64,000 nt of DNA from Welwitschia mirabilis (taxonomy: Eukaryota > Gnetophyta > Gnetopsida > Welwitschiales). Position numbers and translations under genes: made by a program. Where the stretch lies: positions 280,094,080 through 280,158,079 of the forward strand of contig JBOZIK010000001.1 of the NCBI GenBank assembly GCA_051453625.1, written 5' to 3'. The notes beneath the pieces are model-generated. The model was not told where the DNA came from. It did not search any database and worked only from the letters and a program-made list of their open reading frames with translations. Positions 23,860 to 31,999 of this stretch are shown here, piece by piece (within the stretch, counting starts at the first letter, position 1; every line of letters starts with the position of its first letter).

Positions 23860-24910
23860 AGCTTATAAGATAAGTATTTCTATTATGTTCAAGGTTTCAT
23901 TAGTAGATGACTCATAAAGTTTTAACCTTTGTCCATCAACTTTCTAAATTTCTCTAGTGTTTTGATTAGAGATTTTAATGATCCATTTGAATATACATTT
24001 TTCATAATATAAGGACCTAATCATTTTGAAGTTAACTTTTTATGTAAAAGCTGTAATCAGGTGTTATATAAAAGAACAAGTTTACCAAGTTCAAATTGCT
24101 TATGAATAATTTTTTAATCATGTTTGAACTTAGCTTAGGCTTTATGAATGAGTTGAAGATATAGGGCATGAGTATGTTTTTCATCTAAATGGTTAAGTTG
24201 GGATAATTGAGTTTTAAGATTTTTTTTCAAGTCTACAAGGTTAAGTTGATGGATAGATCAATAGGAGTTATAGCAAACATCAACTGGAAAGATATAAAAT
24301 TTCTTGTACATAAGTTCAAATGATGAGAAACCTAGAGAGTTATGCCAAGTAGTATGGTAAGCCTAAATAACATCATTAAGTTTAAGAGACCATGTTTTCC
24401 TATTGATAGAGACTAATCTTTTAAGCATCTTTTCAATTTCTCTATTTACATTTTCGACTTGGCCATTAGTTTGAGGATGATAAGCACATGCAATTCTGTG
24501 TTCAATACCAATGGATAAAAGGAGTTTTCAAAAAAGGTGATTAATGAAATGAGTTCCCTGATCACTAATGATAATTTATTGGAAAACTAAAACATTGAAA
24601 GATATGAGTTCAAACAAAATTACAAATGGTTCAAGCATCATTTTTGATAGTAGGAACAGCTTCTACTCATTTAGTAACATAATTAATAACTACTAGAATA
24701 TAATGTTTATCATGAGAAGGTGGTTTAATTGGACCTATAAGGTTAATTCTCCAATAATCAAAAGGTTCACATTCAAATATAGGTTTAAGGGGCATATCTT
24801 GAGAATGAGTTAGGCTCCCATAACATTGACATGCATCACATCTTTTAGAATAGTTAAATGAATCCTTGAAAAGGGTAGACCAATAAAAACCACAGTGAAG
24901 AATTTTCATG
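23860..24910 (-). pseudogene. Ty3/gypsy integrase of element Y
   Basis: Minus strand. Zinc-finger part at 24900-24830 (C-x2-C in RCDACQ), then GPIKPPSHDKHYILVV and the first catalytic position. Here the usual D is N (INYVTK, codon 24682-24684), a GAT-to-AAT change. The second Asp is present in ISDQGTHF near 24561, and the Glu in the AYHPQTNGQVEN region near 24450-24480. A C-terminal domain follows (GPYIMKNVY near 23990, KVDGQRLK near 23930). An 80-codon open stretch covers 24667-24909; elsewhere stops and a frame shift interrupt. The loss of the first catalytic Asp alone would inactivate it. Confidence 0.9.
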
Positions 24911-24959
24911 ATGGTCTGTTATCCACTAAAATTTCCCCCACATATCCTACCATGTTAAA

Positions 24960-25839
24960 GTTTTAAGATTTTTAAGCTTTCCTACTCATGCATACACTTA
25001 CACATGATTTGGTCTTCACATCTTTTATAAAGATGGAGTTCATTCCACTCATAGTTACCAGTCCTATGGAGAAAAGGTTTGTGTTGGTTATGGGTCCAAT
25101 ACTGAGGTATTTTTATAGTAATAAGGTAGTTTAAAATATTAGCATACTAAGGAGCAGAATGAATAGAATATATAGCATAAATTTACTCAATCGCAAAATG
25201 TTTTTCATTTAGAAAAGAATCATTTATGAGAAGTTCATCATGAGAACAAGAAAGTTAAGATAGATGATCAGCAACACTATTACGTTTTCCAGTTTTATCA
25301 TAATGGTGAGATTAAATTCCTGCATGAGAAGGATCCATATAGTAAGCTTGGTACTAGAATCTTTCTTAGTCATAAGATAGCATATTATTGTATGATTAGT
25401 GTAAACATTTATGTGGAAATAAAGAAGATAATGTCAAAGATGATTAAGAAAAAAGATGCTAATAAGCATTTCTATCTTAGTAGTGATGTAGTTTTATTGG
25501 GTTTGAAATAAAGTTTTACTAAGATAGGATATGACTTTAAATCCATTTTCATATTTTTGGCTAAGAACCCCACCCATAGCAATGTTTTTTACATGCTACA
25601 TAAGTTCAAAATCTTCAATCCAATTGGGACACATGATAATAGGTTTAGAAGAAATATTTTTCTTGAGAGTTTCAAATGCAAGTTCACATGAATCATTTTA
25701 ATTGAATTTAGCATCTTTTTCAAGTAAGGATAGAAGTGCTTTACAAAGTTTTACATAATCATGAATAAAATGATAATAGAAACCAACACGATCACAAAAT
25801 AATCTAACTTATTTGATATTAGTTAGAGGGCTAAGATTT
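24960..25839 (-). pseudogene. Ty3/gypsy RT end and RNase H of element Y
   Basis: Minus strand from the gap edge. First the RT C-terminal end (GFYYHFIHDY, then LLEKDAKF), then RNase H with AFETLKKNISSKPII, a decayed ELM-C-D-A-S region, GGVLSQK (usual GAVLGQ), ISYLSKTL, NYITTKIEML (usual NYTTTEKE), HTIICYLMTKKDSS and a IWILLMQEFNL block. The order and spacing match plant Ty3/gypsy RNase H closely. The catalytic Glu of TTxEKE appears as K-I-E. The rest of RT lies beyond the gap or is lost. Confidence 0.85.
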
Positions 25840-25939
25840 NNNNNNNNNNNNNNNNNNNNNNNNNNNNNNNNNNNNNNNNNNNNNNNNNNNNNNNNNNNNN
25901 NNNNNNNNNNNNNNNNNNNNNNNNNNNNNNNNNNNNNNN
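25840..25939. other. Assembly gap (exactly 100 N)
   Basis: Exactly 100 N suggests a gap of unknown size. It separates element Y pol from the plastid-derived block, so the left border of the plastid insertion is not visible. Confidence 1.
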
Positions 25940-26110
25940 AGAAATATTGTTTTGATTACTTCAACTCATGATCCTAGAAAAGTGGATCCAATTCTACTGA
26001 CTTTAAATTAATTTAGTTAATTTATCAATATTTGAATGCTTCTTACCCTCCAACGAAAAAAAGAATTTCCTATTCTTTTACGTAGTAAAGGATTTGACTT
26101 GAAAAAAGTT
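25940..26110 (+). pseudogene. ycf2: ycf2 fragment (plastid-derived)
   Basis: One uninterrupted frame of 57 codons from 25940 contains RNIVLITSTHDPRKVDP, which matches the Ycf2 block R-N-I-L-V-I-A-S-T-H-I-P-x-K-V-D-P, then INI, a MLLTLQR-type segment, EFPILLRSKGF and DLKK. Stops interrupt at codons 24, 27 and 32. Ycf2 is the very large plastid protein of over 2000 residues, part of the inner-envelope protein import motor complex. Only this scrap of its AAA-like region is here. The EFPILL...KG wording is closer to what I remember of gymnosperm Ycf2 than of angiosperm Ycf2. Confidence 0.8.
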
Positions 26111-26171
26111 ATTCCAGAAGTTATTAAATTCCATTTCTTTAGGAGCTAAAAATAGAATCGAAGCAATATTA

Positions 26172-26632
26172 GGCTTGAGACCAGTGTCTTGAGCTAGCAT
26201 AGGATTGGCNNNNNNNNNNAAGTAAATATCTTATGCATTCTCCTACTGGAGAAATTATCTTTAGAGGAGAAACTATATGCTTTTGGGACCTTCGTGCTCC
26301 CTAGTTAGAAGCTCTAAGGGGTTCTAATGGGTTAGACCTAAGTAAATTGAAAAAAAACACACAATCTTGGTAAGAATGACACTCGGCTGAATATATGACC
26401 CATACTCCTTTAGGTTCTTTAAAATTAGTAGGTGGTGTAGCTATTGAAATAAATGCGGTAAATTTTATTTCTCCCCAAAGTTGGTTAGCTACTTCTCATT
26501 TTGTTTTAGGATTTTTCTTCTTTGTAGGTCATTTATGGAATGCAGGACGTGCTCATGCAGCTGCAGCAAGTTTTGAAAAAGGAATTAACTATAATTTAGA
26601 ACTTGTTCTTTTTTATGACTCCTCTTAACTAA
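26172..26632 (+). pseudogene. psbC: psbC 3' part (CP43 of photosystem II), plastid-derived
   Basis: Encodes the C-terminal third of CP43, the chlorophyll-binding inner antenna of photosystem II. Recognisable in order: DQ near 26179 (usual RDQRLGA), a 10-N gap at 26210-26219, KYLM near 26222, SPTGEIIF, FWDLRAP, LEALRGSNGLDLS, SAEYMTH (26382-26402), [38 protein letters not shown], and the end MTPLN-stop at 26615-26632 reached only through a one-base insertion in a T run near 26611. Stops replace Trp and Glu/Arg codons. Full CP43 is about 470 residues; only about 150 codons remain. Confidence 0.95.
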
Positions 26633-26659
26633 AACTAAACATACAACAAACTAAAAAAA

Positions 26660-26745
26660 GGAGAGAGAGGGATTTGAACCCTTGATAGCTTGATACTATG
26701 CCGGTTTTCAAGACCAGAGCCATAAACCACTTGGCCATATCTCCT
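26660..26745 (-). tRNA. trnS-UGA: trnS-UGA, plastid-derived, decayed
   Basis: Minus strand, directly after psbC and on the opposite strand, as in plastomes. The acceptor end GGAGA, the anticodon TGA (TCA on the plus strand in TTTTCAAGA), and the T-arm GGTTCAAATCC are readable. Several stem positions differ from the plastid gene, so it is probably not functional. Confidence 0.9.
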
Positions 26746-26948
26746 TCAATGTAACGTATAGATTTTTAAAAATCAAAATTACCTATACATGAAATAGAAT
26801 AATTCTTCTCCTCCAATTTTATTGTATTAAGGATTCCTGCTATAGATATTTTTTCATTCAAGAAGAAAGGTTTAAATGTAAAAAAACTATGATTTTAGAG
26901 ATTTTTTTATAGAATATATTGATTCTATTGGAATTTTTTTTTTAAATC

Positions 26949-27137
26949 ATAACTATTGTTTTTCAATTGACTATGTTTGCATTAATTGCTATTTTATTTC
27001 TATTGATTATTAGTGTACCAATAACATTTACCTCACCAGATGGTTAATTAAGTAATAAAAATATTATCTTTTCTAGTGTTTCGTTATGGATCATATTGGT
27101 TTTTGTTGTAGGCATCCTAAACTCTTTCATATCTTAA
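26949..27137 (+). pseudogene. psbZ: psbZ (ycf9), plastid-derived, broken
   Basis: PsbZ is a 62-residue photosystem II core subunit with two membrane helices. The frame 26949-27137 is exactly 62 codons plus stop, so no indel has occurred. The start codon is ATA in place of ATG. One internal stop (TAA) stands where the Trp after SPDG is expected. The protein ends ILNSFIS as in plastid PsbZ (ILNSLIS). Both visible lesions are G-to-A changes, as expected for a nuclear plastid copy. Confidence 0.95.
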
Positions 27138-27270
27138 ATTTGTGCTAAGGCATTTTAGCCCCACTATAACATCCCTTCCCTTCCTTTTTAGGAGTTTTGA
27201 AAAATCTTTTTTTTTTTTTTTGCAAGCGTAGGGGGAGGGGATTGTCTAAAATGGGAAGTATAGTATATAC

Positions 27271-27339
27271 ATAGATATGGTTACGATAAAATTTCTCTTT
27301 GCCAAGGAGAAGATGTGGGTTCAATTCCCGCTATCTGCA
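27271..27339 (+). tRNA. trnG-GCC: trnG-GCC, plastid-derived, decayed
   Basis: The anticodon GCC is intact at 27301-27303 in CTTTGCCAAGG. The T-arm GGGTTCAATTCCC is nearly intact. The acceptor stem is weakened (ATAGATAT in place of GCGGATAT). It stands downstream of psbZ as in plastomes. Confidence 0.9.
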
Positions 27340-27419
27340 AAAAAAAGTAATATTAAATGCTTTGTTTTCCTACATATCTTTTGCATAATAAATTAGCTTT
27401 TTTTTTTTGATTTTGCCCA

Positions 27420-27493
27420 CATGAAGATAGGATTTGAACCCATGACCTCAAGGGTATGAGGCTTGTGAGCTACCAGATTACTCTACTCTACAA
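27420..27493 (-). tRNA. trnfM-CAU: trnfM-CAU, plastid-derived, decayed
   Basis: Minus strand. The T-arm GGTTCAAATCC and anticodon CAT (plus-strand ATG at GGTATGAGG) are readable, with changes in the anticodon stem and acceptor stem. In plastomes rps14 and psaB follow; here the plastid homology stops and a different plastid region begins within about 70 bases. Confidence 0.9.
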
Positions 27494-27564
27494 ATTTCTT
27501 TACTTTACTTATTTGTTTTGGGATCCATAGAATATTTGGATCTGTTCTCTTTCCAAATGAAGGA
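27494..27564. other. Junction between two plastid regions
   Basis: The 71 bases between trnfM and trnV hold the break between the large single-copy region and the rRNA region. The last part (CTTTCCAAATGAAGGA) may be trnV upstream sequence. Which base is the joint cannot be told without the source plastome. Confidence 0.6.
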
Positions 27565-27636
27565 AGGGATATAATTCAATGGAAGAGTGTCACCTTAATG
27601 TGGTGAAGCTCATCAGTTCGAGTCTGATTATCCCTA
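27565..27636 (+). tRNA. trnV-GAC: trnV-GAC, plastid-derived, anticodon lost
   Basis: 72 bases starting AGGGATATAATTCA and ending TTATCCCT, the plastid trnV upstream of 16S rRNA. The anticodon loop, normally TTGACGT, is TTAATGT, so GAC has become AAT by one G-to-A and one C-to-T change. The T-arm GTTCGAGTC is nearly intact. Confidence 0.92.
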
Positions 27637-27801
27637 GAGCCTTTTTACTTTCTCTGTGGCTCATTAGATTGACATGAGAGGATAGGGATAATTATATTGT
27701 AGGAGGTAAACTCCAAGCTAATGGATATAAGTTCTGCCAATAAGAGACAATTCAGAATTTGTCCACGAAGAAGGAAGCTATAAGTAATGCAACTATAACT
27801 C
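27637..27801 (+). other. Plastid trnV-16S spacer (rRNA operon promoter region)
   Basis: This spacer matches the plastid interval that carries the rRNA operon promoter. Words such as GACATGAG, AATTATATTGTAGG and GTAATGCAACTATAA can be read, but the -35 and -10 boxes are altered or uncertain. Confidence 0.7.
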
Positions 27802-28711
27802 TCATAGCGAGTATGATCCTAGCTCAGGATGAATGCTGGCGGCATGCTTAACACATGCAACTCAAATGAGAAGTGATGTTTTTAGTGGCAGACGGGTGAG
27901 TAATGTATGAGAACCTACCCTTAGAAGGGAAACAAAAGTTGGAAATGGCTGCTAATACCCCATAGGCTGAGAAGCGAAAAGGAGGAATCCACCCAAGGAG
28001 GGGCTCATGTTTGATTAGTTAGTTGGTGAGGCAATGACTTACTAAGGCGACGATTAGTAGCTAGTCTGAGAGGATGATCAGCCACATTGGGACTGAGACA
28101 TGGCCCAGACTCCTACGGGAGGCAGCAATGGGGAATTTTTCACAATGGGAAAAATCCTAACAAAGCAATGTCGCTTGAAGGTAGAAGGCCTACGGGTTGT
28201 AAATTTCTTTTCTCAGAGAAGAAGCAACAACGGTATCTGAGGAATAAGCATCAGCTAACACTGTGTCAACAGCCATAGTAATACAGAGGATGCAAGCCTT
28301 ATCTGGATTTATTGGGCATAAAGTATCTTTAGGTGGCTTTTCAAGTCCTCCGTTAAATCCTAGGGCTCAACCCTGGATAGGTGTTGGAAACTATAAAGCT
28401 AGAGTACGGTAGGGGCAGAGGGAATTTTCGGTGGAGCGGTGAAATGTGCTAAGATCAGAAAGAATATCAAAGGTGAAAGCACTTTACTGGACTGGCATTG
28501 ACACTGAGAGACAAAAGCTAGGGGAGTGAATGGAATTAGAGATCCTAGTAGTCCTAGCCGTAAATAATGAATACTAAGTGCTATGCATATCGACCCATGC
28601 AGTGCTGTAGCTAACACATTAAGTATTCCATCTAGGGAGTACGTTCGCAAGAATGAAACTTAAAGGAATTGACGGGGGCCCACACAAGCGATGGAGCATG
28701 TAGTTTAATTC
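27802..28711 (+). rRNA. rrn16: 16S rRNA 5' part, plastid-derived, truncated
   Basis: About 910 of about 1490 bases. Landmarks: GATCCTAGCTCAGGATGAA (start), GGCGGCATGCTTAACACATG, GACGGGTGAGTAATG, CTCCTACGGGAGGCAGCA (28110-28127), GTAGAAGGCCTACGGGT, a decayed 530 loop (CAACAGCCATAGTAATAC in place of the usual CAGCAGCCGCGGTAA), GAATTGACGGGGGCCCACAC (near 28665) and TAGTTTAATTC at the break. Differences from the usual plastid gene as I remember it are nearly all C-to-T or G-to-A, many at former CpG sites, including in universally invariant positions, so it cannot be a working rRNA. Homology ends where a 30-base tandem repeat begins. Confidence 0.97.
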
Positions 28712-28716
28712 ACTTT

Positions 28717-28776
28717 GCACAAGTGTTCAATATTAATTAAATGTTAGCACAAGTATTCAATATTGACTAAATGTTG
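28717..28776. repeat. 30-bp tandem duplication at the NUPT border
   Basis: Two copies (28717-28746 and 28747-28776), each beginning GCACAAGT and ending AAATGTT(A/G). They differ at about 4 of 30 positions, all transitions. The unit begins within six bases of the last recognisable 16S base. Confidence 0.9.
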
Positions 28777-28799
28777 GAAAGGTTCCTCTTTATATTCCA

Positions 28800-29226
28800 T
28801 TAAAAAAGTTGGATATACACTCAAATTTCATAACTCTACATTATCACCAGGGGATAAATCAAAGGAGTTTTAAATTTCATGTTTTTGTTTAGTAATTAAA
28901 TCTCTATGAGTAACATTTAAATTCATAGTAGAAGTTCCTATAATAATTGGAGTACTAGACGAAGTGACTTGCTTTTGTTTTTGTAACAATTTTAACACAT
29001 TTAAAGAAGAAATGACATAATCTACTTCTATACTATAATTTTCTTTTGTAAAATCTGATTCTAAAATAATAAAAGTAGAAAAACCTTCATCTTCAATTCT
29101 TGGAAGTTATGTACCTAGGGTGTGCATACCTAGATTTTACTCATAGTTAAATAATCCTTCTCTAATATTTTCTTTAATCTAGTTCCACTCTCTCTGATAT
29201 TTCATTTTTCTATTAGAATTCACCAT
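28800..29226 (-). pseudogene. Probable gag leader or gag N-terminus of element Y
   Basis: From the ATG at 29226 on the minus strand one frame stays in register for about 140 codons with only five stops, all of types that C-to-T or G-to-A could make. Readable parts are MVNSNRKMKYQREW, then LESDFTKENYSIEVDYV, LLQKQKQVTSSSTPI and MNLNVTHRDLITKQKHE. I do not recognise a domain. The position, about 450 bases inside the 5' LTR, is where gag is expected. The frame ends at the NUPT side. Confidence 0.45.
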
Positions 29227-29670
29227 ATCCTTGCATGCTCAAACAATAAACAGAAAACAAAAATTAAAAAAATAGGCTAGCATCCACCTAATCATGGGAA
29301 TGACAGGAGGGATGATGATTATAGTGATAAAAAAACAAACACGAAAAAATATTACAGAAAATGAAAAATTAGACTGTCATTCAAGTTATTGTGGGGATGA
29401 CAAAGAATATGAAAATACCTTTATTACTAATCTATGAACAGAAAAGAAATTGCAAATAGAAAATAAATTTAAAATTTCAGAACTGTCATTCCCAATGTTG
29501 TTGAAAAACAGAGATGATGACAAGGATTCTAAAAACTAAAAAATGAAATTCCTAAAATAAACCTACTCTAAGCTATGTTAAAAATATAACACTATTTCAA
29601 ATAAATATCTTGAATAGAAAATTTAAGATACTTATCTAGATAGTGACAATTCTCCAACTCCTTGCGACCT
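29227..29670. other. Leader of element Y between PBS and gag
   Basis: No coding signal. Holds three copies of a GTCATTC/GGGATGAC hairpin motif (near 29284, 29373 and 29482), also found in both LTRs. Confidence 0.5.
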
Positions 29671-29688
29671 TCCCCAGTAATGGCATCA
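29671..29688 (-). other. Primer-binding site of element Y, decayed
   Basis: Minus strand TGATGCCATTACTGGGGA, three bases inside the 5' LTR. It fits the TGGCGCC-GTTGCCGGGGA type used by Athila-like elements, with five differences, all G-to-A or C-to-T. Confidence 0.7.
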
Positions 29689-29691
29689 AAA

Positions 29692-30940
29692 TGTTGCAGT
29701 GTAAATTTATGTAATTCTGAAGTCCTTTAGGTAAACCTGCGAATCAAATAACTTGTAGAAAAATACATGCTAGTATAAATGAAAGTTAACTCAAATGTCG
29801 TAATTCCAATGAAGACACTAGGCTTAGAATTAGAGAATTGATTTTACAAAGTATTTTCAGTCCTTTATCTTTTAATTAATGAAAGTAAATAATAATACAA
29901 AATGTAATGCAAGATGAATGAAGATGAAATGCAATGGATGAAATGTGATGGATTCTATTGGATCCTAATCCTACTATCATAAGAATTAGCTCTTTATAAT
30001 TTAAATCAATTAAAAAGAGTTCTTTACTTGTTCCTAACTAATGTGAATTATGATATAAGCCAAATAGAATGTGGAAAATGCAATATGGAATTATAATAAA
30101 ATAACAATACAAAACTAAACTAACTAAGTAAACCTTAATAAAGGTTACCTTTATGATCTAAAAAATTACAAAATTATCACTAGACTATAATCAACTTAAA
30201 CCATAAGGGACATAAAAAAAATTGTAGTAAAAAGAGAATTTAAATTAATCATAGAACTTTTACATCCACTTATAACAAAGTAACAGCTCCTTAATGGAAA
30301 ATTCTTAGCCCAACATGAAGGGTATCATCTCTCTGTAGTTATTAGATGGACCTCTTATTCTTCAGTCTTCTGGCACAAGAGTCTTAGGTACAAAAGGATG
30401 AAAACAGAAGTAAAGAAAAGGGAGGGTACTTATAGTTTTACAATGAAGTTCTAGAAACTTAACCCTAAAAGTCGGAGAAGAAACCCTAGCAACCCAAAAG
30501 GCTTACATGAATCCATTACAAAGATAATTTCTTTCTATCCTAGAAAATAGTTGTCATCCTGACTATCATGGAGATGACAGAGGAGACATTACTCTATGTC
30601 AAAAGGTACTCCATTAGATTTAGGCCCTGCTACCAACCCTGCACTGTTTTTCCATGTCAGCAATGCTATCATCCTACTTATCGTGGGTATGACAAAGAGG
30701 ACAACAGGATTCCTCATCTTTAATCTTAAAGATAAATTAGTCTTCTGCATAGTACATTCTTCTTCCAAAGTATGAAGTATTAGAATAAGCCTAAAAAGCC
30801 TCCAAATATGCTAAGAATTGCCTATTTTAGTGATCATCTTATCTATTCTTCATAATTATCAGTATTGCATCTAAATCTGTATAAAATTTCTACAAAAGCA
30901 CTCAAAATGCACCATTAAATTCCTACAAATTGGCATTATA
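29692..30940 (-). repeat. 5' LTR of element Y
   Basis: Direct repeat of 20667-21923. Its outer edge is GGCATTATA against GGCATTACA in the other copy. AAGGG follows at 30944-30948. Confidence 0.9.
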
Positions 30941-31379
30941 ATAAAGGGTCTTTTTTTTAATTTTTGAATTTTTTTCCTTTTTTTCATAATAACTTTAAAT
31001 CATGAGCTAATTGAAAAGTCATCTAAGAGGAATAGAATTCATCCCATGTCTAAGATTTGAGTGTCAAGACTTGAGTGTCAAAAATGGATGAGACCTTCTT
31101 CTTGTGATGTTTCATTAGATCATGTTTAAAATCTAAAAAAGAAATAATCATATTCTTAAATGTAGGAGGCAATGATAAAGAAGATAACATCGATGGAGCT
31201 TTTACATTCACCACGGTATGATTTCATTCTAATGGCATTAAAATTTCAGAGCTGACAAACTTTAGTTTTTAATGGGGTAGAGATATGATTACTCCCATGT
31301 CCATTATCTAATGACATCCTACTAATAAATTAAATGCTACTACATTATCTATTATGTGGAACTGAGTGTTATTAACCTT
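30941..31379. other. Linker of X right of the Y insertion
   Basis: Continuation of element X between protease and RT. It starts with T tracts like those on the other side of Y. No clear coding signal; short minus-strand open pieces are too decayed to name. Confidence 0.4.
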
Positions 31380-31622
31380 TTAAACCACTTCAATAGATAA
31401 AGTAACTATTTCTCTTGATTTGTCCTCATGGTCATTGAACCCTCTAATTGTCATGCTTTTCTTTGCATTTGAGAGATGGTCCATTTTAAGCTTCTTAAGA
31501 CATAAGGAACTTATTACATTTAGTTTAACTCCATAATAAATGAAATCTCTACTTACTTTAATAGGCTTGATATTTATAGATATGTAAGGTAGTTCAATAA
31601 TCATCATTTTCCCAGGGATCAT
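31380..31622 (-). pseudogene. Aspartic protease region of element X
   Basis: An open minus-strand stretch of 80 codons. It reads like the retropepsin region of Tat elements: ISINIKPIKVSRDFI, then the active-site area (usual V-D-x-G-S-S-L-N-[VI]-L) as YYGVKLNVISSLCL, KKLKMD, and RGFNDHEDKSREI (usual RGFDG...GEI). The catalytic Asp is replaced by Tyr. The long open frame appears to be chance survival and not function. Confidence 0.65.
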
Positions 31623-31999
31623 AGAAATCTCATGGTATGAGAACTAGATTTTTTTCTCATCTTTGTTGCTTTTTTGGACATGAAACTTCTTTAAGGTAGA
31701 TTTTTCCTTGTGTGCTTGACTTTGATTAGGAGACAATTTCAAGCTGAAATGCTTCTCACAATTAATGAGATTAAATAATAATATACCTTCTCTATTTTAG
31801 AGGTAAGTGACTACATTGGTGTATGCAATCAATGAAGAGGACACATTAGAGAATATTCTGCTTAAATCATTACTTATAATTTTTCCTTGTTCTCCTAAAT
31901 AATTTATTTAGTAACTTCTTAGGTCTATCTTGGATTACTATAATTACATAGGAATTATTGTCAATTTGAAATGCGATATTCTATGGTGGTTACGATGTA

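Larger units (their letters stand above)
25940..28711 (+). mobile_element. Nuclear copy of plastid DNA (NUPT), mosaic and decayed
   Basis: About 2.8 kb that matches three separate plastid regions in a row: a ycf2 piece (25940-26110), the psbC 3' end with trnS-UGA, psbZ, trnG-GCC and trnfM-CAU (about 26172-27493, in normal plastid order and strands), then trnV-GAC with the first 60% of 16S rRNA (27565-28711, normal order). In standard plastomes psbC-trnfM lies in the large single-copy region while ycf2 and trnV-16S lie in the inverted repeat, so the block is a mosaic. All genes are broken, and differences from the standard plastid sequences as I remember them are mostly C-to-T and G-to-A. This shows a nuclear, methylated home and excludes live plastid contamination. 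The right border abuts element Y. Confidence 0.95.
20667..30940 (-). mobile_element. Ty3/gypsy Athila-like element Y, containing plastid DNA
   Basis: Paired direct repeats of 1257 and 1249 bp (20667-21923 and 29692-30940) with TGTAATG...CAACA-type ends. On the minus strand from the right: 5' LTR, a PBS-like site, a gag-like frame (28800-29226), plastid-derived DNA (25940-28711), a 100-N gap, the end of RT with RNase H (24960-25839), integrase (24050-24910), a 2 kb 3' region, a purine-rich tract at 21929-21939 and the 3' LTR. Most of gag, protease and RT is missing between 28780 and 25840, deleted or hidden in the gap. AAGGG occurs directly left of the element and three bases beyond the right edge (30944-30948), a likely target duplication with a small indel. 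The PBS type suggests an Athila-like lineage. Confidence 0.85.

Noticed and set aside
26395-26628. A short intact nuclear gene with a membrane segment
   Set aside because: It is the open remainder of the psbC copy; its start is only an internal Met of CP43.
28087-28278. 63-codon open frame on the plus strand
   Set aside because: It lies wholly inside the decayed 16S rRNA copy and has no protein-like features.
28399-28650. 83-codon open frame on the minus strand
   Set aside because: Antisense to the 16S rRNA copy; chance frame.
27802-28711. Bacterial contamination as the source of the 16S sequence
   Set aside because: It is preceded by trnV-GAC and further plastid genes in plastid order, carries decay in invariant positions, and runs into a plant retrotransposon.
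31380-31622. A functional small protein, since the frame is open for 80 codons
   Set aside because: It is the protease region of element X with the catalytic Asp lost; neighbouring parts of the same frame are full of stops.
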